Below are positions 52,050 to 61,014 of a stretch of 64,000 nucleotides of DNA, piece by piece. Positions within the stretch are counted from its first letter, which is position 1. The number at the start of each line of letters is the position of its first letter. The notes below the pieces were generated by a model. That model was not told where the DNA came from. It worked only from the letters and a program-made list of their open reading frames with translations, and did not search any database. The position numbers were made by a program, and so were the translations under genes. This DNA comes from UBA6055 sp965214085 (GTDB taxonomy: Bacteria; Chloroflexota; Anaerolineae; Aggregatilineales; Phototrophicaceae): positions 2,542,001-2,606,000 of the forward strand of contig OZ243937.1 in the NCBI GenBank assembly GCA_965214085.1, read 5' to 3'.

Positions 52050-52949
52050 TTGACCAGCCGACTCTCTGTCTGGAATCTCAGTTGGATGCAGCGCCGGAAA
52101 ATAACCGGGCTGCTCTTTGTATTGCCGACGGTCGCCTTTGTGACGGTGTTCTTCATTATTCCGCTGCTCATGACCGTCTTTATGTCTTTCCATGATTGGC
52201 CCCTGTTTGGGGAACGGGCTTTCATTGGGCTCGAAAATTACAGTGAGCTTGGCAAAGATCGGCAGTATCTGAAAAGCCTGGATTTCACTTTCCGCTACAC
52301 CCTGCTGGTGACGCCGCCGATATTCCTGCTCGGTTTTATCCTGGCTTCGTTAGTCCGGCGCAATATCCGCTTCATCGGCATCTTTCGCACCATCTTTTTC
52401 TTGCCGGTCGTGATCGGCCTGGGCGTCTCGAGTTTGCTTTGGGTCTGGATGCTTGACGATCGCATCGGCGTCTTCAACAAGATCCTGCTCGATTTGAACT
52501 TGGTCCCAAAGGCGCAGCTCTTTCTGGGCAGGCCGAATACCGCCATGAACGTCATCATCTTGTCTGTTGTCTGGAAGACGGTCGGCTTTACGATGATCTT
52601 GCTGCTGGCCGGCTTGCAGGCCATTCCCGACGAACTTTACGAATCCGCAGAGGTGGATGGCGCCGGTTACTTCCGCAAGCTGTTCTACATCACCCTGCCG
52701 CTAATGCGCCGCTTCATCGCGCTGGCATTGATCCTGTCCGTCATCGGTTCGGTGCTTGCCTTTGATCAATTCTATATCATGACGCGTGGCGGCCCGCGAA
52801 ACAGCACCATCTCTATCGTTTACTGGATCTTCAACAACTCCTTCACCTATTTCAAGTTGGGCTACGGTTCAGCAATGTCAATCGTTTTGCTGGGTATCCT
52901 GGTTGCATTGACGGGCGCCCAATTTTATGTTTTGCGGGAGCGGGACTAA
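52050..52949 (+). CDS. Sugar ABC permease (MalF/UgpA type)
   Basis: 299 residues from TTG 52050, supported by AAGG nine bases ahead; ATG 52086 is an alternative. Six spans (LLFVLPTVAFVTVFFIIPLL, then FIGIFRTIFFLPVVIGLGVS) and the EAA loop ESAEVDGAGYFRKLFYITLP. The C-terminal FYIMTRGGPRNSTISIVYW is a classic CUT1 permease block. The next permease begins directly after its stop codon. Confidence 0.92.
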   Translation: MTSRLSVWNLSWMQRRKITGLLFVLPTVAFVTVFFIIPLLMTVFMSFHDWPLFGERAFIGLENYSELGKDRQYLKSLDFTFRYTLLVTPPIFLLGFILASLVRRNIRFIGIFRTIFFLPVVIGLGVSSLLWVWMLDDRIGVFNKILLDLNLVPKAQLFLGRPNTAMNVIILSVVWKTVGFTMILLLAGLQAIPDELYESAEVDGAGYFRKLFYITLPLMRRFIALALILSVIGSVLAFDQFYIMTRGGPRNSTISIVYWIFNNSFTYFKLGYGSAMSIVLLGILVALTGAQFYVLRERD

Positions 52950-53858
52950 ATGGCGCCCTCGCCCCAACGAAACACCGCTACCACGAAAAGCGAGCTGTCG
53001 CAGCAGCAGATTCGCCGTTTGCGCCGGCGCGGGCTGCTGGCGCTGCGTTATGTGATTCTCATTATTCTCGCGCTGCTCTTTTTGTTCCCAATCGTTTGGT
53101 CCTTCATCAACTCGATCAAATTGCCTGCTGAATCCCTGGCCGTGCCGCCGACCTATTTGCCATCGCAGATCTCCCTCGAAAACTACGACGAACTGACAAC
53201 ATACGGCAAGATCGGCATAGCGCAGCATGTATACAATAGCGCGGTGGTCGCGATAATTACCGTGGTTGGCAGCATCGTCCTGAGCACGCTGGGCGGCTAC
53301 GGCTTTGCGCGCTTCAACTTTCCCGGCAAGAACTTTCTCTTCATCATGGTGCTCTCAACGCTGATGATTCCCTTTCAGTCGATTCTGATCCCGCTCTTCG
53401 TCATGATCGTGCAAGTTGACCTGCACAATACGCTCTTTGGGCTGGCTCTGGTCTACATTACTTTTCAGCTGCCCTTCGGCATATTCTTGATGCGCAACAG
53501 TTTCCTCGCCGTGCCGCTTGAGATCGAAGAATCGGCGCTGCTGGACGGCTGCAGTTCCTTTAGCCTGCTCTATCGCCTGATGCTGCGGCTGGTGCTGCCC
53601 GGCGTCGTTACGGTGGCGATTTACGCCTTCATCAATTCCTGGAACGAATTCCTGGCCGCCTTGATTTTCATGACCGACCAGGACAACTTCACCTTGCCGG
53701 TCTTCCTGACAACTATTCGCTACGGCATTTGGGGCGATGTGGATTGGGGCGCGCTGCAAGCCGGCGTCATCGTGTCCATCATCCCCAGCCTGGGCATCTT
53801 CCTGCTACTGCAGCGTTATTATATGGACGGCCTTATGGGCGGCGCGGTCAAGAACTAA
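52950..53858 (+). CDS. Sugar ABC permease (MalG/UgpE type)
   Basis: 302 residues. Its ATG abuts the TAA of the previous permease gene. Six spans with YVILIILALLFLFPIVWSFI first, FPGKNFLFIMVLSTLMIPFQ, and the EAA loop EESALLDGCSSFSLLYRLML; the Cys in that loop is unusual. The C-terminus LLLQRYYMDGLMGGAVK is typical of MalG-like permeases. There is no ATPase in this operon; a shared MsmX-like ATPase elsewhere is presumed. Confidence 0.92.
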   Translation: MAPSPQRNTATTKSELSQQQIRRLRRRGLLALRYVILIILALLFLFPIVWSFINSIKLPAESLAVPPTYLPSQISLENYDELTTYGKIGIAQHVYNSAVVAIITVVGSIVLSTLGGYGFARFNFPGKNFLFIMVLSTLMIPFQSILIPLFVMIVQVDLHNTLFGLALVYITFQLPFGIFLMRNSFLAVPLEIEESALLDGCSSFSLLYRLMLRLVLPGVVTVAIYAFINSWNEFLAALIFMTDQDNFTLPVFLTTIRYGIWGDVDWGALQAGVIVSIIPSLGIFLLLQRYYMDGLMGGAVKN

Positions 53859-53872
53859 TAGACGAGGCGGAC

Positions 53873-55768
53873 TTGGACAAACTCCCGAAGCATCGAAAGC
53901 CGCTCCATCCGGCAGCCTTTCAAGCCTTGCCGCTGGGCGCGATCAAACCACGGGGCTGGCTGCTAAACCAGCTCAAAGTACAAGCCAGCGGGCTCACCGG
54001 CCACCTCGACGAATTCTGGCCCGATGTGGGGCCGAACAGCGGCTGGCTGGGCGGCACTGGCGAAGCCTGGGAGCGCGGTCCTTATTTTCTCGATGGCTTG
54101 CTGCCATTGGCTCACCTGCTCCAGGACGCGCGCTTGCTGAAAAAGGTCGAGCCTTGGATTGAATGGACCCTGAACAGCCAAGATGAACGCGGCTACTTCG
54201 GCACGCGCGACCCCGATTGGTGGCCGCGCATGGTGATGCTCAAAGTATTAATGATGCATTACGAGGTCAGCCAGGACGAACGCGTCCTGAATCTGATGAC
54301 AGCTTATTTTCGCTATCAACTGCGCGCCTTGCCCGTTCGCCCTTTTTATACCTGGGCTGAAGCGCGCGCCATGGACAATGTGCTCGCCATCCATTGGCTG
54401 TACAACTTCACCGGCGATGCCTTCCTGCTGGATCTTGCGCAAGCGCTTATCGACTCGACGCTTGACTGGCCAGACCTGCAAGCCAATTACAGCGTCCAAC
54501 ACATTTTGCCGCTGGCGGAATGGGATGGCGGCATGATGACGCATGCCCCGAATCACGCGATGGGCGTGAAGGCGGGCGGCGTATTTTACGCGCAGACCGG
54601 CAAACCCTGGCACCGCCTGGCGTCGCGCCTCGGCATCGAAAATCTGATGAAACACCACGGGCAACCCAACGGCATCTTCAGCGGCGACGAACACCTTAAC
54701 GGCACATCGCCCGTCAGCGGCACCGAACTCTGTACGATTTCGGAGTTTATGTTCTCGCTGGAAGAACTGATACGCATTCTTGGCGATCCCTTCTTCGGCG
54801 ATAGATTGGAGCAGGTCGCCTTCAATGCGCTGCCGGCCACAATAACAGCCGATATGTGGGCGCACCAATATGATCAGCAGGTCAATCAGGTGTTGGCGAC
54901 TGTCGCCAAGCGCAACTGGACCAACAACAGCGACGAATCCAATATCTACGGCTTGGAGCCGCATTACGGCTGCTGCACCGCCAATATGCACCAAGCCTGG
55001 CCGAAATTTGTCAAGAGCCTGTTCATGGCGACGCCGGACGGCGGCCTGGCTGCCGTCGCCTACGCTCCCTGCCAAGTCACCACTACGGTTGCCGATGGCG
55101 TTCCGATTACAGTGACGGTAGCAACCGATTACCCCTTCAAATGCGATATCGAATTCAGCTTCGAGTTGGGCGCGCCCTGCGAATTTGACCTGCGCTTGCG
55201 AATTCCGGATTGGGCTGAGCATGCGAAGCTGACAATTTGCGGCGAGACCACTGTCCTGCGCGCCGCCGGCAGCTTCCATACGCTACGGCGCGCCTGGCAA
55301 ACAGGCGACCAACTTGTTCTGCAATTGCCTCAAGAGGTGCGCCTGAGCCAAGGGCATCGAGGCTTGCTTTCGGTACATCGGGGTCCTCTGCTGTTTGGCG
55401 CCCGAATCGAAGAAGAATGGACGCAGATCAGAGGCGAATTGCCGCACGCGGATTGGGAAGTCTACCCGAAATCGGATTGGAATTACGGTTTGATTCCCAA
55501 TGAGGAAACCGTGTTAGCGGGGCTCGCCCTTTCGGAATCAGAAGCGAGCGACTTGCCGTTTGCGACAGACGCGCCGCCGGTAGCCATAAGCGTCGCCGCC
55601 AAGAAACTGCCGCACTGGCGCCTCAGTGATAATTCGGCGGCTGACATTGATGTCGGTCCGCACCAGACCGATGCGGCCAAAGAGACTATCACACTCATTC
55701 CCTACGGCTCGACCGGCCTGCGAATCGCCGCCTTTCCCGCCGCAATAGATGAGGAGGCCGCTCAATGA
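53873..55768 (+). CDS. GH127/DUF1680-family glycoside hydrolase (divergent)
   Basis: 631 residues from TTG 53873, chosen because it lies 15 bases after the permease stop with GAGG five bases ahead; longer frames overlap the permease gene. DUF1680-type (alpha/alpha)6 barrel plus beta domains. The zinc/nucleophile site of beta-L-arabinofuranosidase appears conserved: Glu285 and Cys287 (TELCTI) and Cys367-Cys368 (YGCCTANMHQ). The sequence otherwise differs much from the following GH127. Likely cytoplasmic, acting on imported arabinoside-type sugars; activity not proven. Confidence 0.82.
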   Translation: MDKLPKHRKPLHPAAFQALPLGAIKPRGWLLNQLKVQASGLTGHLDEFWPDVGPNSGWLGGTGEAWERGPYFLDGLLPLAHLLQDARLLKKVEPWIEWTLNSQDERGYFGTRDPDWWPRMVMLKVLMMHYEVSQDERVLNLMTAYFRYQLRALPVRPFYTWAEARAMDNVLAIHWLYNFTGDAFLLDLAQALIDSTLDWPDLQANYSVQHILPLAEWDGGMMTHAPNHAMGVKAGGVFYAQTGKPWHRLASRLGIENLMKHHGQPNGIFSGDEHLNGTSPVSGTELCTISEFMFSLEELIRILGDPFFGDRLEQVAFNALPATITADMWAHQYDQQVNQVLATVAKRNWTNNSDESNIYGLEPHYGCCTANMHQAWPKFVKSLFMATPDGGLAAVAYAPCQVTTTVADGVPITVTVATDYPFKCDIEFSFELGAPCEFDLRLRIPDWAEHAKLTICGETTVLRAAGSFHTLRRAWQTGDQLVLQLPQEVRLSQGHRGLLSVHRGPLLFGARIEEEWTQIRGELPHADWEVYPKSDWNYGLIPNEETVLAGLALSESEASDLPFATDAPPVAISVAAKKLPHWRLSDNSAADIDVGPHQTDAAKETITLIPYGSTGLRIAAFPAAIDEEAAQ

Positions 55769-57657
55769 GCAAACCCCACAGCGACTACCCGATCCAGTCG
55801 ACGCCCTTCACCCAAGTCGCCATCGCCGACGGTTTTTGGAAACCGCGCATCGACACGGCGGTACAAATTACCATCCCTTACGATTTCGAGAAATGTGAGG
55901 AGACGGGCCGCATCGATAACTTCGCCAAAGCCGGCGGGCTGATGGAGGGCGCGCACGAAGGCATATTCTTCAATGACTCCGATGTCTTCAAAGTGGTGGA
56001 GGGCGCCGCCTACGCGCTGCAGATCGCGCCGAATGCGCAACTCGAAACTTACCTGGACGATCTCATCGATAAATTCGCCGCCGCGCAGGAAGCCGACGGC
56101 TACCTCTATACAGCCCGCACTATCGACCCGGCCAACACGCCCGAGCCCTGCGGACCCGATCGCTGGTCGAACCTGCGCATCAACCACGAGCTCTACAACG
56201 TGGGCCACATGTACGAAGCGGCGGTCGCTTATTACGAGGCGACGGGCAAGCGGAAGTTCCTGGATATTGCGCTCAATAACGCCGACTTGATCGACTCGGT
56301 CTTTGGCGTCGACGGCTTGCGAGATGTGCCGGGGCACCAGGAAATCGAAATCGGCCTCTTGCGGCTCTTTCGGGTCAGCGGCGATGAGCGCTACCTGCGC
56401 TTGGCGAGATTCTTCCTGGATGAGCGCGGCCAGGCAAACGGGCGCGAGGTCTACGGTCCTTACTGCCAGGATCATGCGCCGGCGACGCAGCAAAATGAAG
56501 CCGTAGGTCATGCGGTGCGCGCCGGGTATATGTACGCCGGCATGACCGACATCGCGGCGATCAGTGGCGACGCCGACTACGCCACCGCCGTGCACGCGCT
56601 TTGGGACAACGTCGTGGGCAAAAAGCTGGCGCTGACCGGCGGCATCGGCGCGCGCCACGAAGGCGAAGCTTTTGGCGAGAATTATGAATTGCCTAACTTG
56701 ACCGCCTACAACGAGACTTGCGCCGCCCAAGCCAATATCTTGTGGAACAAGCGTATGTTCCTGCTGACGGGCGAGGCGAAGTATGTCGATGTGCTGGAGC
56801 GCAGCTTGTACAACGGCTTCCTGTCCGGCGTCGGCATGGACGGGCGCTCCTTCTACTACGTCAACCCGCTGGCTTGTGACGGCCGCTACCGTTTCAACCG
56901 CGAATCCTCCATGTCGCGCCAGCCCTGGTATGACTGCTCATGCTGCCCGACAAATGTGGTGCGGCTGCTGCCGTCGCTATCCGGCTATATCTACGCCGCG
57001 CGCGAAGAAGAGCTGTTCGTCAATCTATACATCGCCGGGCGAGCCAGCTTGACCGTCGGCGAAACGGCAGTGTCGCTGCGGCAGCAGACAGACTACCCCT
57101 GGGACGGCAAGATTAAACTCGACCTGACCCTAGCGCAGCCAGCGACCTTTACGCTGCGCCTGCGGATTCCCTCTTTCGCGCAGGGTCAGCCGCTGCCCGG
57201 CGACCTGTACAGCTACCTCGGCGAATCCGCAGATGCCAGCCTGCTCTTGGTGGATGGCGAAGAAGCCCCTCTCATTATCCGCGCTGGCTATGCCGAGCTG
57301 ACGCGACCTTGGCAGGGGACGACGCGAATTGAGCTGCGCTTGCCGCTGCCCGTCCGCCGCGTGATCGCCCATCCGCAGGTTTCTGGATTGGCGGGCTCAG
57401 TTGCGTTAGAGCGCGGACCGCTGGTCTATGCCTTGGAGCAGGTCGACAATGCCAGCGGTCTACTGGAATACGCGCTGCCGGATGAGGGACAGCTCAGCAT
57501 CGCCCATGAGCCCGACCTGCTGGGCGGCGTTTCGGTCATCCGAGGCGAAGCAATCGACGGCGCCGGGCGGACCGTGCCTTTCAAAGCCGTGCCATATTAT
57601 GCCTGGGGACACCGCGATGCCGGTGAGATGACCGTGTGGCTGCAGCGTCGTAGCTAG
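55765..57657 (+). CDS. GH127 beta-L-arabinofuranosidase-like enzyme
   Basis: 630 residues; the start overlaps the previous stop (ATGA). Family GH127 catalytic layout: Glu317 and Cys319 in YNETCAAQANILW, and Cys393-Cys394 in CSCCPTNVVRLLPS, which bind zinc and supply the nucleophile in HypBA1-type enzymes. Other typical blocks: YTARTIDPANTP, INHELYNVGHMYEAAVAYYE and GGIGARHEGEAFGENYELPN. No signal peptide, so it degrades imported oligosaccharides. Its stop overlaps the stop of the convergent racemase gene (CTAG). Confidence 0.92.
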   Translation: MSKPHSDYPIQSTPFTQVAIADGFWKPRIDTAVQITIPYDFEKCEETGRIDNFAKAGGLMEGAHEGIFFNDSDVFKVVEGAAYALQIAPNAQLETYLDDLIDKFAAAQEADGYLYTARTIDPANTPEPCGPDRWSNLRINHELYNVGHMYEAAVAYYEATGKRKFLDIALNNADLIDSVFGVDGLRDVPGHQEIEIGLLRLFRVSGDERYLRLARFFLDERGQANGREVYGPYCQDHAPATQQNEAVGHAVRAGYMYAGMTDIAAISGDADYATAVHALWDNVVGKKLALTGGIGARHEGEAFGENYELPNLTAYNETCAAQANILWNKRMFLLTGEAKYVDVLERSLYNGFLSGVGMDGRSFYYVNPLACDGRYRFNRESSMSRQPWYDCSCCPTNVVRLLPSLSGYIYAAREEELFVNLYIAGRASLTVGETAVSLRQQTDYPWDGKIKLDLTLAQPATFTLRLRIPSFAQGQPLPGDLYSYLGESADASLLLVDGEEAPLIIRAGYAELTRPWQGTTRIELRLPLPVRRVIAHPQVSGLAGSVALERGPLVYALEQVDNASGLLEYALPDEGQLSIAHEPDLLGGVSVIRGEAIDGAGRTVPFKAVPYYAWGHRDAGEMTVWLQRRS

Positions 57658-58682
57658 AAGCTGGGCCAGGTATCGGTCAGGCGATAACCCAGCGGCCAGG
57701 GGTCATCCGGATCTAGCATAAGCTGATGCGTTCCGGTGATCCAGGCGCGCCCGCGTATGCTGGGAATGATGGCCGCGCGCCCGCCAAGCGCTGTCCTGCT
57801 GACGATACCGCAATCAAAGCGAGAGCCGATGATTGAGCGCGCCACGAATTGGTCGCCCGGGCGCATCTGCCCGCGCTGATGCAGGACCGCCATCCGCGCC
57901 GAGCAGCCGGTGCCGCATGGCGAGCGATCCAGCTTGCCCGGATCAATGGCGACGGTATTGCGGCCGGTCAGCATGCCGTCGGCCCGCTCTACCGGCAGCG
58001 TGAACTGGCAGAAAGAAATCTGATTCCAGTCGGCATGAAGCGGGTGCTGAAAGCCGATCTGTTCGTTGGCGGCGGCGGTGATGGCTGCGCCCACGCGGGC
58101 CAAGTCGCTGGCTTCGTCCGGCACAATTGCGAAGCCCAGCGCGCGCGCATCGACCAGCGCAAAGCTGTCGCCGCCATAAGCCACATCCACCGACAACGTG
58201 CCAAAGCCTTCCAGCTCCAGCGGCGCGTCCAGCCGATCGACGTAAGAAGGGACGTTGTGAAATTCGATGCTCTGGGCTTTGCCATGCTCGCAGAAGGCGC
58301 GGATCCGAACCAGCCCGGCTGGCGCCTCCAGGAAGAAGTTGGTTTCCGGCTCCTGCATTTCGATCATGCCGCTGTCCAGCAGCACGGTGGCGACGCAAAT
58401 CGTATTCGAGCCGGACATCGGCGGCGTGTGCTCGGGCTCCATGATGATGAAGCCGTAAGCCGCTTCCGGCTGTTTGGGCGGGACCAGCAGGTTGATATGT
58501 TTGAAGACGCCGCCACGCGGTTCGTTCAAGACGAAGCGGCGCAAGCTTTGGTCTTGCGCAATCCAGCGCGACTGTTCCCAGATGGAGTCGCCCGGGGGCG
58601 GGGACGCGCCGCCGACGATGACGTTGCCCACTTCGCCTTCCGCATGACAGGAAACTATATTTATCAATCTGTTGCTGCGCAC
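57654..58682 (-). CDS. Proline racemase-family enzyme, Ser/Cys active-site type
   Basis: 342 residues from GTG 58682 (GAGG five bases ahead); upstream in-frame codons are not family-like. Proline racemase / hydroxyproline epimerase fold: INIVSCHAEGEVGNVIVGG at the start. The first active-site position is Ser90 (MSGSNTICV) where racemases have Cys; the second is Cys256 (DRSPCGTGCSARMA), kept. Ser-Cys members form a distinct group with epimerase and/or dehydratase activity toward hydroxyprolines, so racemase activity should not be assumed. Convergent with the GH127 gene. Confidence 0.85.
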   Translation of the reverse strand: MRSNRLINIVSCHAEGEVGNVIVGGASPPPGDSIWEQSRWIAQDQSLRRFVLNEPRGGVFKHINLLVPPKQPEAAYGFIIMEPEHTPPMSGSNTICVATVLLDSGMIEMQEPETNFFLEAPAGLVRIRAFCEHGKAQSIEFHNVPSYVDRLDAPLELEGFGTLSVDVAYGGDSFALVDARALGFAIVPDEASDLARVGAAITAAANEQIGFQHPLHADWNQISFCQFTLPVERADGMLTGRNTVAIDPGKLDRSPCGTGCSARMAVLHQRGQMRPGDQFVARSIIGSRFDCGIVSRTALGGRAAIIPSIRGRAWITGTHQLMLDPDDPWPLGYRLTDTWPSF

Positions 58683-58904
58683 GGCATCCTCGCTTCCGTC
58701 TCGGTATACATCATCTTGGCCTTGTTCACAATCATCTGCGCTGAAACACTTATTCGATTTGGGCCACAGCCGATCAGCCGCGGCCGACTCTTGGTCAGCC
58801 GCCTGCCTTGCTCTACAATGGCGGCGCGCGGGCCTGCCCGGCGTCAAGCATTGTTGCAGCAGAGTATCACATAAATTACGCAAGCAAGTCATGCAAATTT
58901 TTTC

Positions 58905-59213
58905 TCAGAGAGCACAGAAGTAGTTCCATGTTAGTCATGCGAATTTTGCCAAAGCAACGATCTGTAGGGGCGACAGCCCGAAACCACGAGTTGCAGCGGA
59001 AGCGGGCGACCAGATTGGTCAGGCGCGCTTCTTCGCATGACTTTCTTGGTTTTCTGAGGATACACAGAGGGCACTGAGTAAAGCGATGCCCTGAATGTAT
59101 GCCAGCGACAGTATCCATTTGACGAATAGTGTCATTGTGCGCGGCGGCATCGCAACCATACAAAATCTCCTCTGTGTACTCTGTGTACTCTCGTGAGCCT
59201 CTGTGGTGAAAAG
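58905..59213. repeat. Degenerate CTCTGTG-type repeat region
   Basis: The 596-base gap 58683-59278 holds CAGAGAGCACAGAAG (left), GTAGGGGCGACAGCCCG (58964-58980), ACACAGAGGGCACTGAG and CTCTGTGTACTCTGTGTACT with GCCTCTGTGGTG (right). The tracts are inverted as in the MITE-like elements, but the CAGGGCAATCGC ends are not recognisable. No gene is apparent here. Confidence 0.5.
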
Positions 59214-59278
59214 AGGATTTTCTTGAGACAAGAATGGCACTACTTGCTTTGTTCTACATAGATGAGGAGCGTGCGAAC

Positions 59279-60007
59279 ATGCCCGAAATTTCCCCAGAGG
59301 CTCTAAAAAATTTGCGCCGTTATGACAGCGCGACCGTAGCGAATGTCATTGAGCTATTCGAAGTGCGGCCCCGCAATCGCGGTTTCATGACCCGCGACAT
59401 TATAGCCGCCTTCCCGGAATTGCCGCCAATGGTGGGCTTCGCCGCCACCGCCACCTGCCGCACCTTCACCAAGCCGCCGGCAAAAGCCGTGCCCGGCGTA
59501 GCGGATGTCATCGCTCGCTTTGGCGACTTAAGCGGCGCGCCGGTGATTGTCATGCAGAATCTTGATACAAGCGGCCGGGCGGCAAATTTCGGTGATGTCT
59601 TCTGCAACTCCTTCAAAGCATTTGGCGCAGCCGGTCTCATAACCGATGGACCGGGCCGGGACTTTGTCGGCATCGAGCCGCTCAAGTTCCCGGTATTCTT
59701 TAATGGCATCGTCTGCGCTCATGGTTACATGCATTTGCTGGAGACTTACGGCCCGGTGCAGGTCGGCGGCATTACCGTTAATCCCAATGAGCTGCTGCAT
59801 GGCGACGCCAACGGCGTCACGACCGTGCCGCTGGACATCGCGGCCGATGTGGCCGACCTCTGCCCTGAATTCGCCGCGACTGAGTCTCTGGTCATCGACT
59901 GCGCGCAAAGCGGCTCAGCCAGCCTGGCTGATTTGCGCGAGGCCTACGCTGCAATGGCGAGCGGACAAGCAGAGCTGGCTAAGCGCGTGCGCAAGCAGTC
60001 AAGTTAG
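59279..60007 (+). CDS. RraA-like family protein
   Basis: 242 residues from ATG 59279, with GAGGAG nine bases ahead. RraA/HMG-aldolase fold: YDSATVANVIELFEVRPRNR, FAATATCRTFTKPP, and the metal/active-site block AAGLITDGPGRDFVGIEPL, followed by VQVGGITVNPNELLHGDANG with the acid residues. Members are pyruvate-type aldolases or decarboxylases, or inhibitors of RNase E; in a sugar-degradation context the aldolase reading is preferred. 23 bases before the RmlD-like gene. Confidence 0.88.
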   Translation: MPEISPEALKNLRRYDSATVANVIELFEVRPRNRGFMTRDIIAAFPELPPMVGFAATATCRTFTKPPAKAVPGVADVIARFGDLSGAPVIVMQNLDTSGRAANFGDVFCNSFKAFGAAGLITDGPGRDFVGIEPLKFPVFFNGIVCAHGYMHLLETYGPVQVGGITVNPNELLHGDANGVTTVPLDIAADVADLCPEFAATESLVIDCAQSGSASLADLREAYAAMASGQAELAKRVRKQSS

Positions 60008-60030
60008 AAGTCAACACGAGGACTACAATC

Positions 60031-60987
60031 ATGCGACTTTATATAACCGGCGGTACGGGCTTGGTGGGCAGCAACGTGATACGGCTGGCGCGGCAGCGTG
60101 GCTTGGAAATCATCGCCTCGCAGTTCGGGCCCGAGCCGGAGTGGCAGGTCGATTACGAGCTTGACCCGCTCGACCTCGCCGACCACGAAGGAGTCCGCCG
60201 CTCGATCCGAAAATTCAGGCCGGACGCGGTCATCCACTCGGCCGCCATTCTCGACCAGCTATTCATGGACCAGAAGCGCGAGCTCTGCTGGTCGCTGATG
60301 GTGGATGGCACGCGCGCTATGGCGGAGGCCTGTCGCGAGGTCGGCACGCGGCTGGTCTTCGTTTCGTCTGACTGGGTCTTTGACGGGCGCGTCGATCTGG
60401 TCGATGAGACCTCGCCGCCCAACCCGGTGAATTACTACGGCGTCATGAAAGTCGCCGCTGAGCGCGAGCTGGGCGCTATGGAAGGTCTAAACTACGGCGT
60501 GGGCCGGCTGGCTGGCATCTACGGCTTGAATTACGCGGCGCCCTCGCTGGCGCGCAAGGAGAACGGCTTGGGCTTCGACTTTTCGGTCTATGTCATCAAC
60601 CGGCTGGCGGCGGGCTTGCCGGCGGCGGTCTGGACGGGACCCAAAGTCAATGACGAGGCGCATCCCACACTGGCTTCCGATTGCGCGGACATGCTGCTGC
60701 GGCTGGCGCAGCACGACGGCAATGGCATCTTCCACTGCTTCGGCAGCGAATGGATCGGCCGCGTGGACTTGGCGCATCAAATCGCCGCCGCCTTTGAGGC
60801 CGATCCCGCCTTGATCGCGCCCACCCGCACCGACCAAGCCGTCCTGGACGAAATGCGGCATATCGGCATCCCCTACCGCACCCGCGCCAACACTCAGCGA
60901 ACAGCTGCGGCGCTGGGCCGGCGCGCCTTCAACGTGGCCGAAGGGCTGGCCGCATTTCGCAAAGAATGGGATGCGTTTTGGGGCTAG
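60031..60987 (+). CDS. NAD(P)-dependent sugar reductase/epimerase (RmlD-like SDR)
   Basis: 318 residues. Extended SDR fold: the glycine motif ITGGTGLVGSNVIR at the N-terminus, HSAAILDQ, the Ser in VFVSSDWVFDG, and the catalytic pair in NYYGVMKVAAERE. Closest in layout to dTDP-4-dehydrorhamnose reductase-like proteins, but no other rhamnose genes are present, so a catabolic sugar oxidoreductase is equally possible. Lies between the RraA-like and sulfatase genes on one strand. Confidence 0.88.
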   Translation: MRLYITGGTGLVGSNVIRLARQRGLEIIASQFGPEPEWQVDYELDPLDLADHEGVRRSIRKFRPDAVIHSAAILDQLFMDQKRELCWSLMVDGTRAMAEACREVGTRLVFVSSDWVFDGRVDLVDETSPPNPVNYYGVMKVAAERELGAMEGLNYGVGRLAGIYGLNYAAPSLARKENGLGFDFSVYVINRLAAGLPAAVWTGPKVNDEAHPTLASDCADMLLRLAQHDGNGIFHCFGSEWIGRVDLAHQIAAAFEADPALIAPTRTDQAVLDEMRHIGIPYRTRANTQRTAAALGRRAFNVAEGLAAFRKEWDAFWG

Positions 60988-61014
60988 TCCAATATATTGA
61001 TGGATGGAAATGCT

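Noticed and set aside
54248..55279. 343-codon leftward open frame
   Set aside because: Antisense to the DUF1680 gene; shadow frame.
57849..58874. 341-codon rightward open frame
   Set aside because: Antisense to the proline-racemase-family gene; no family features.
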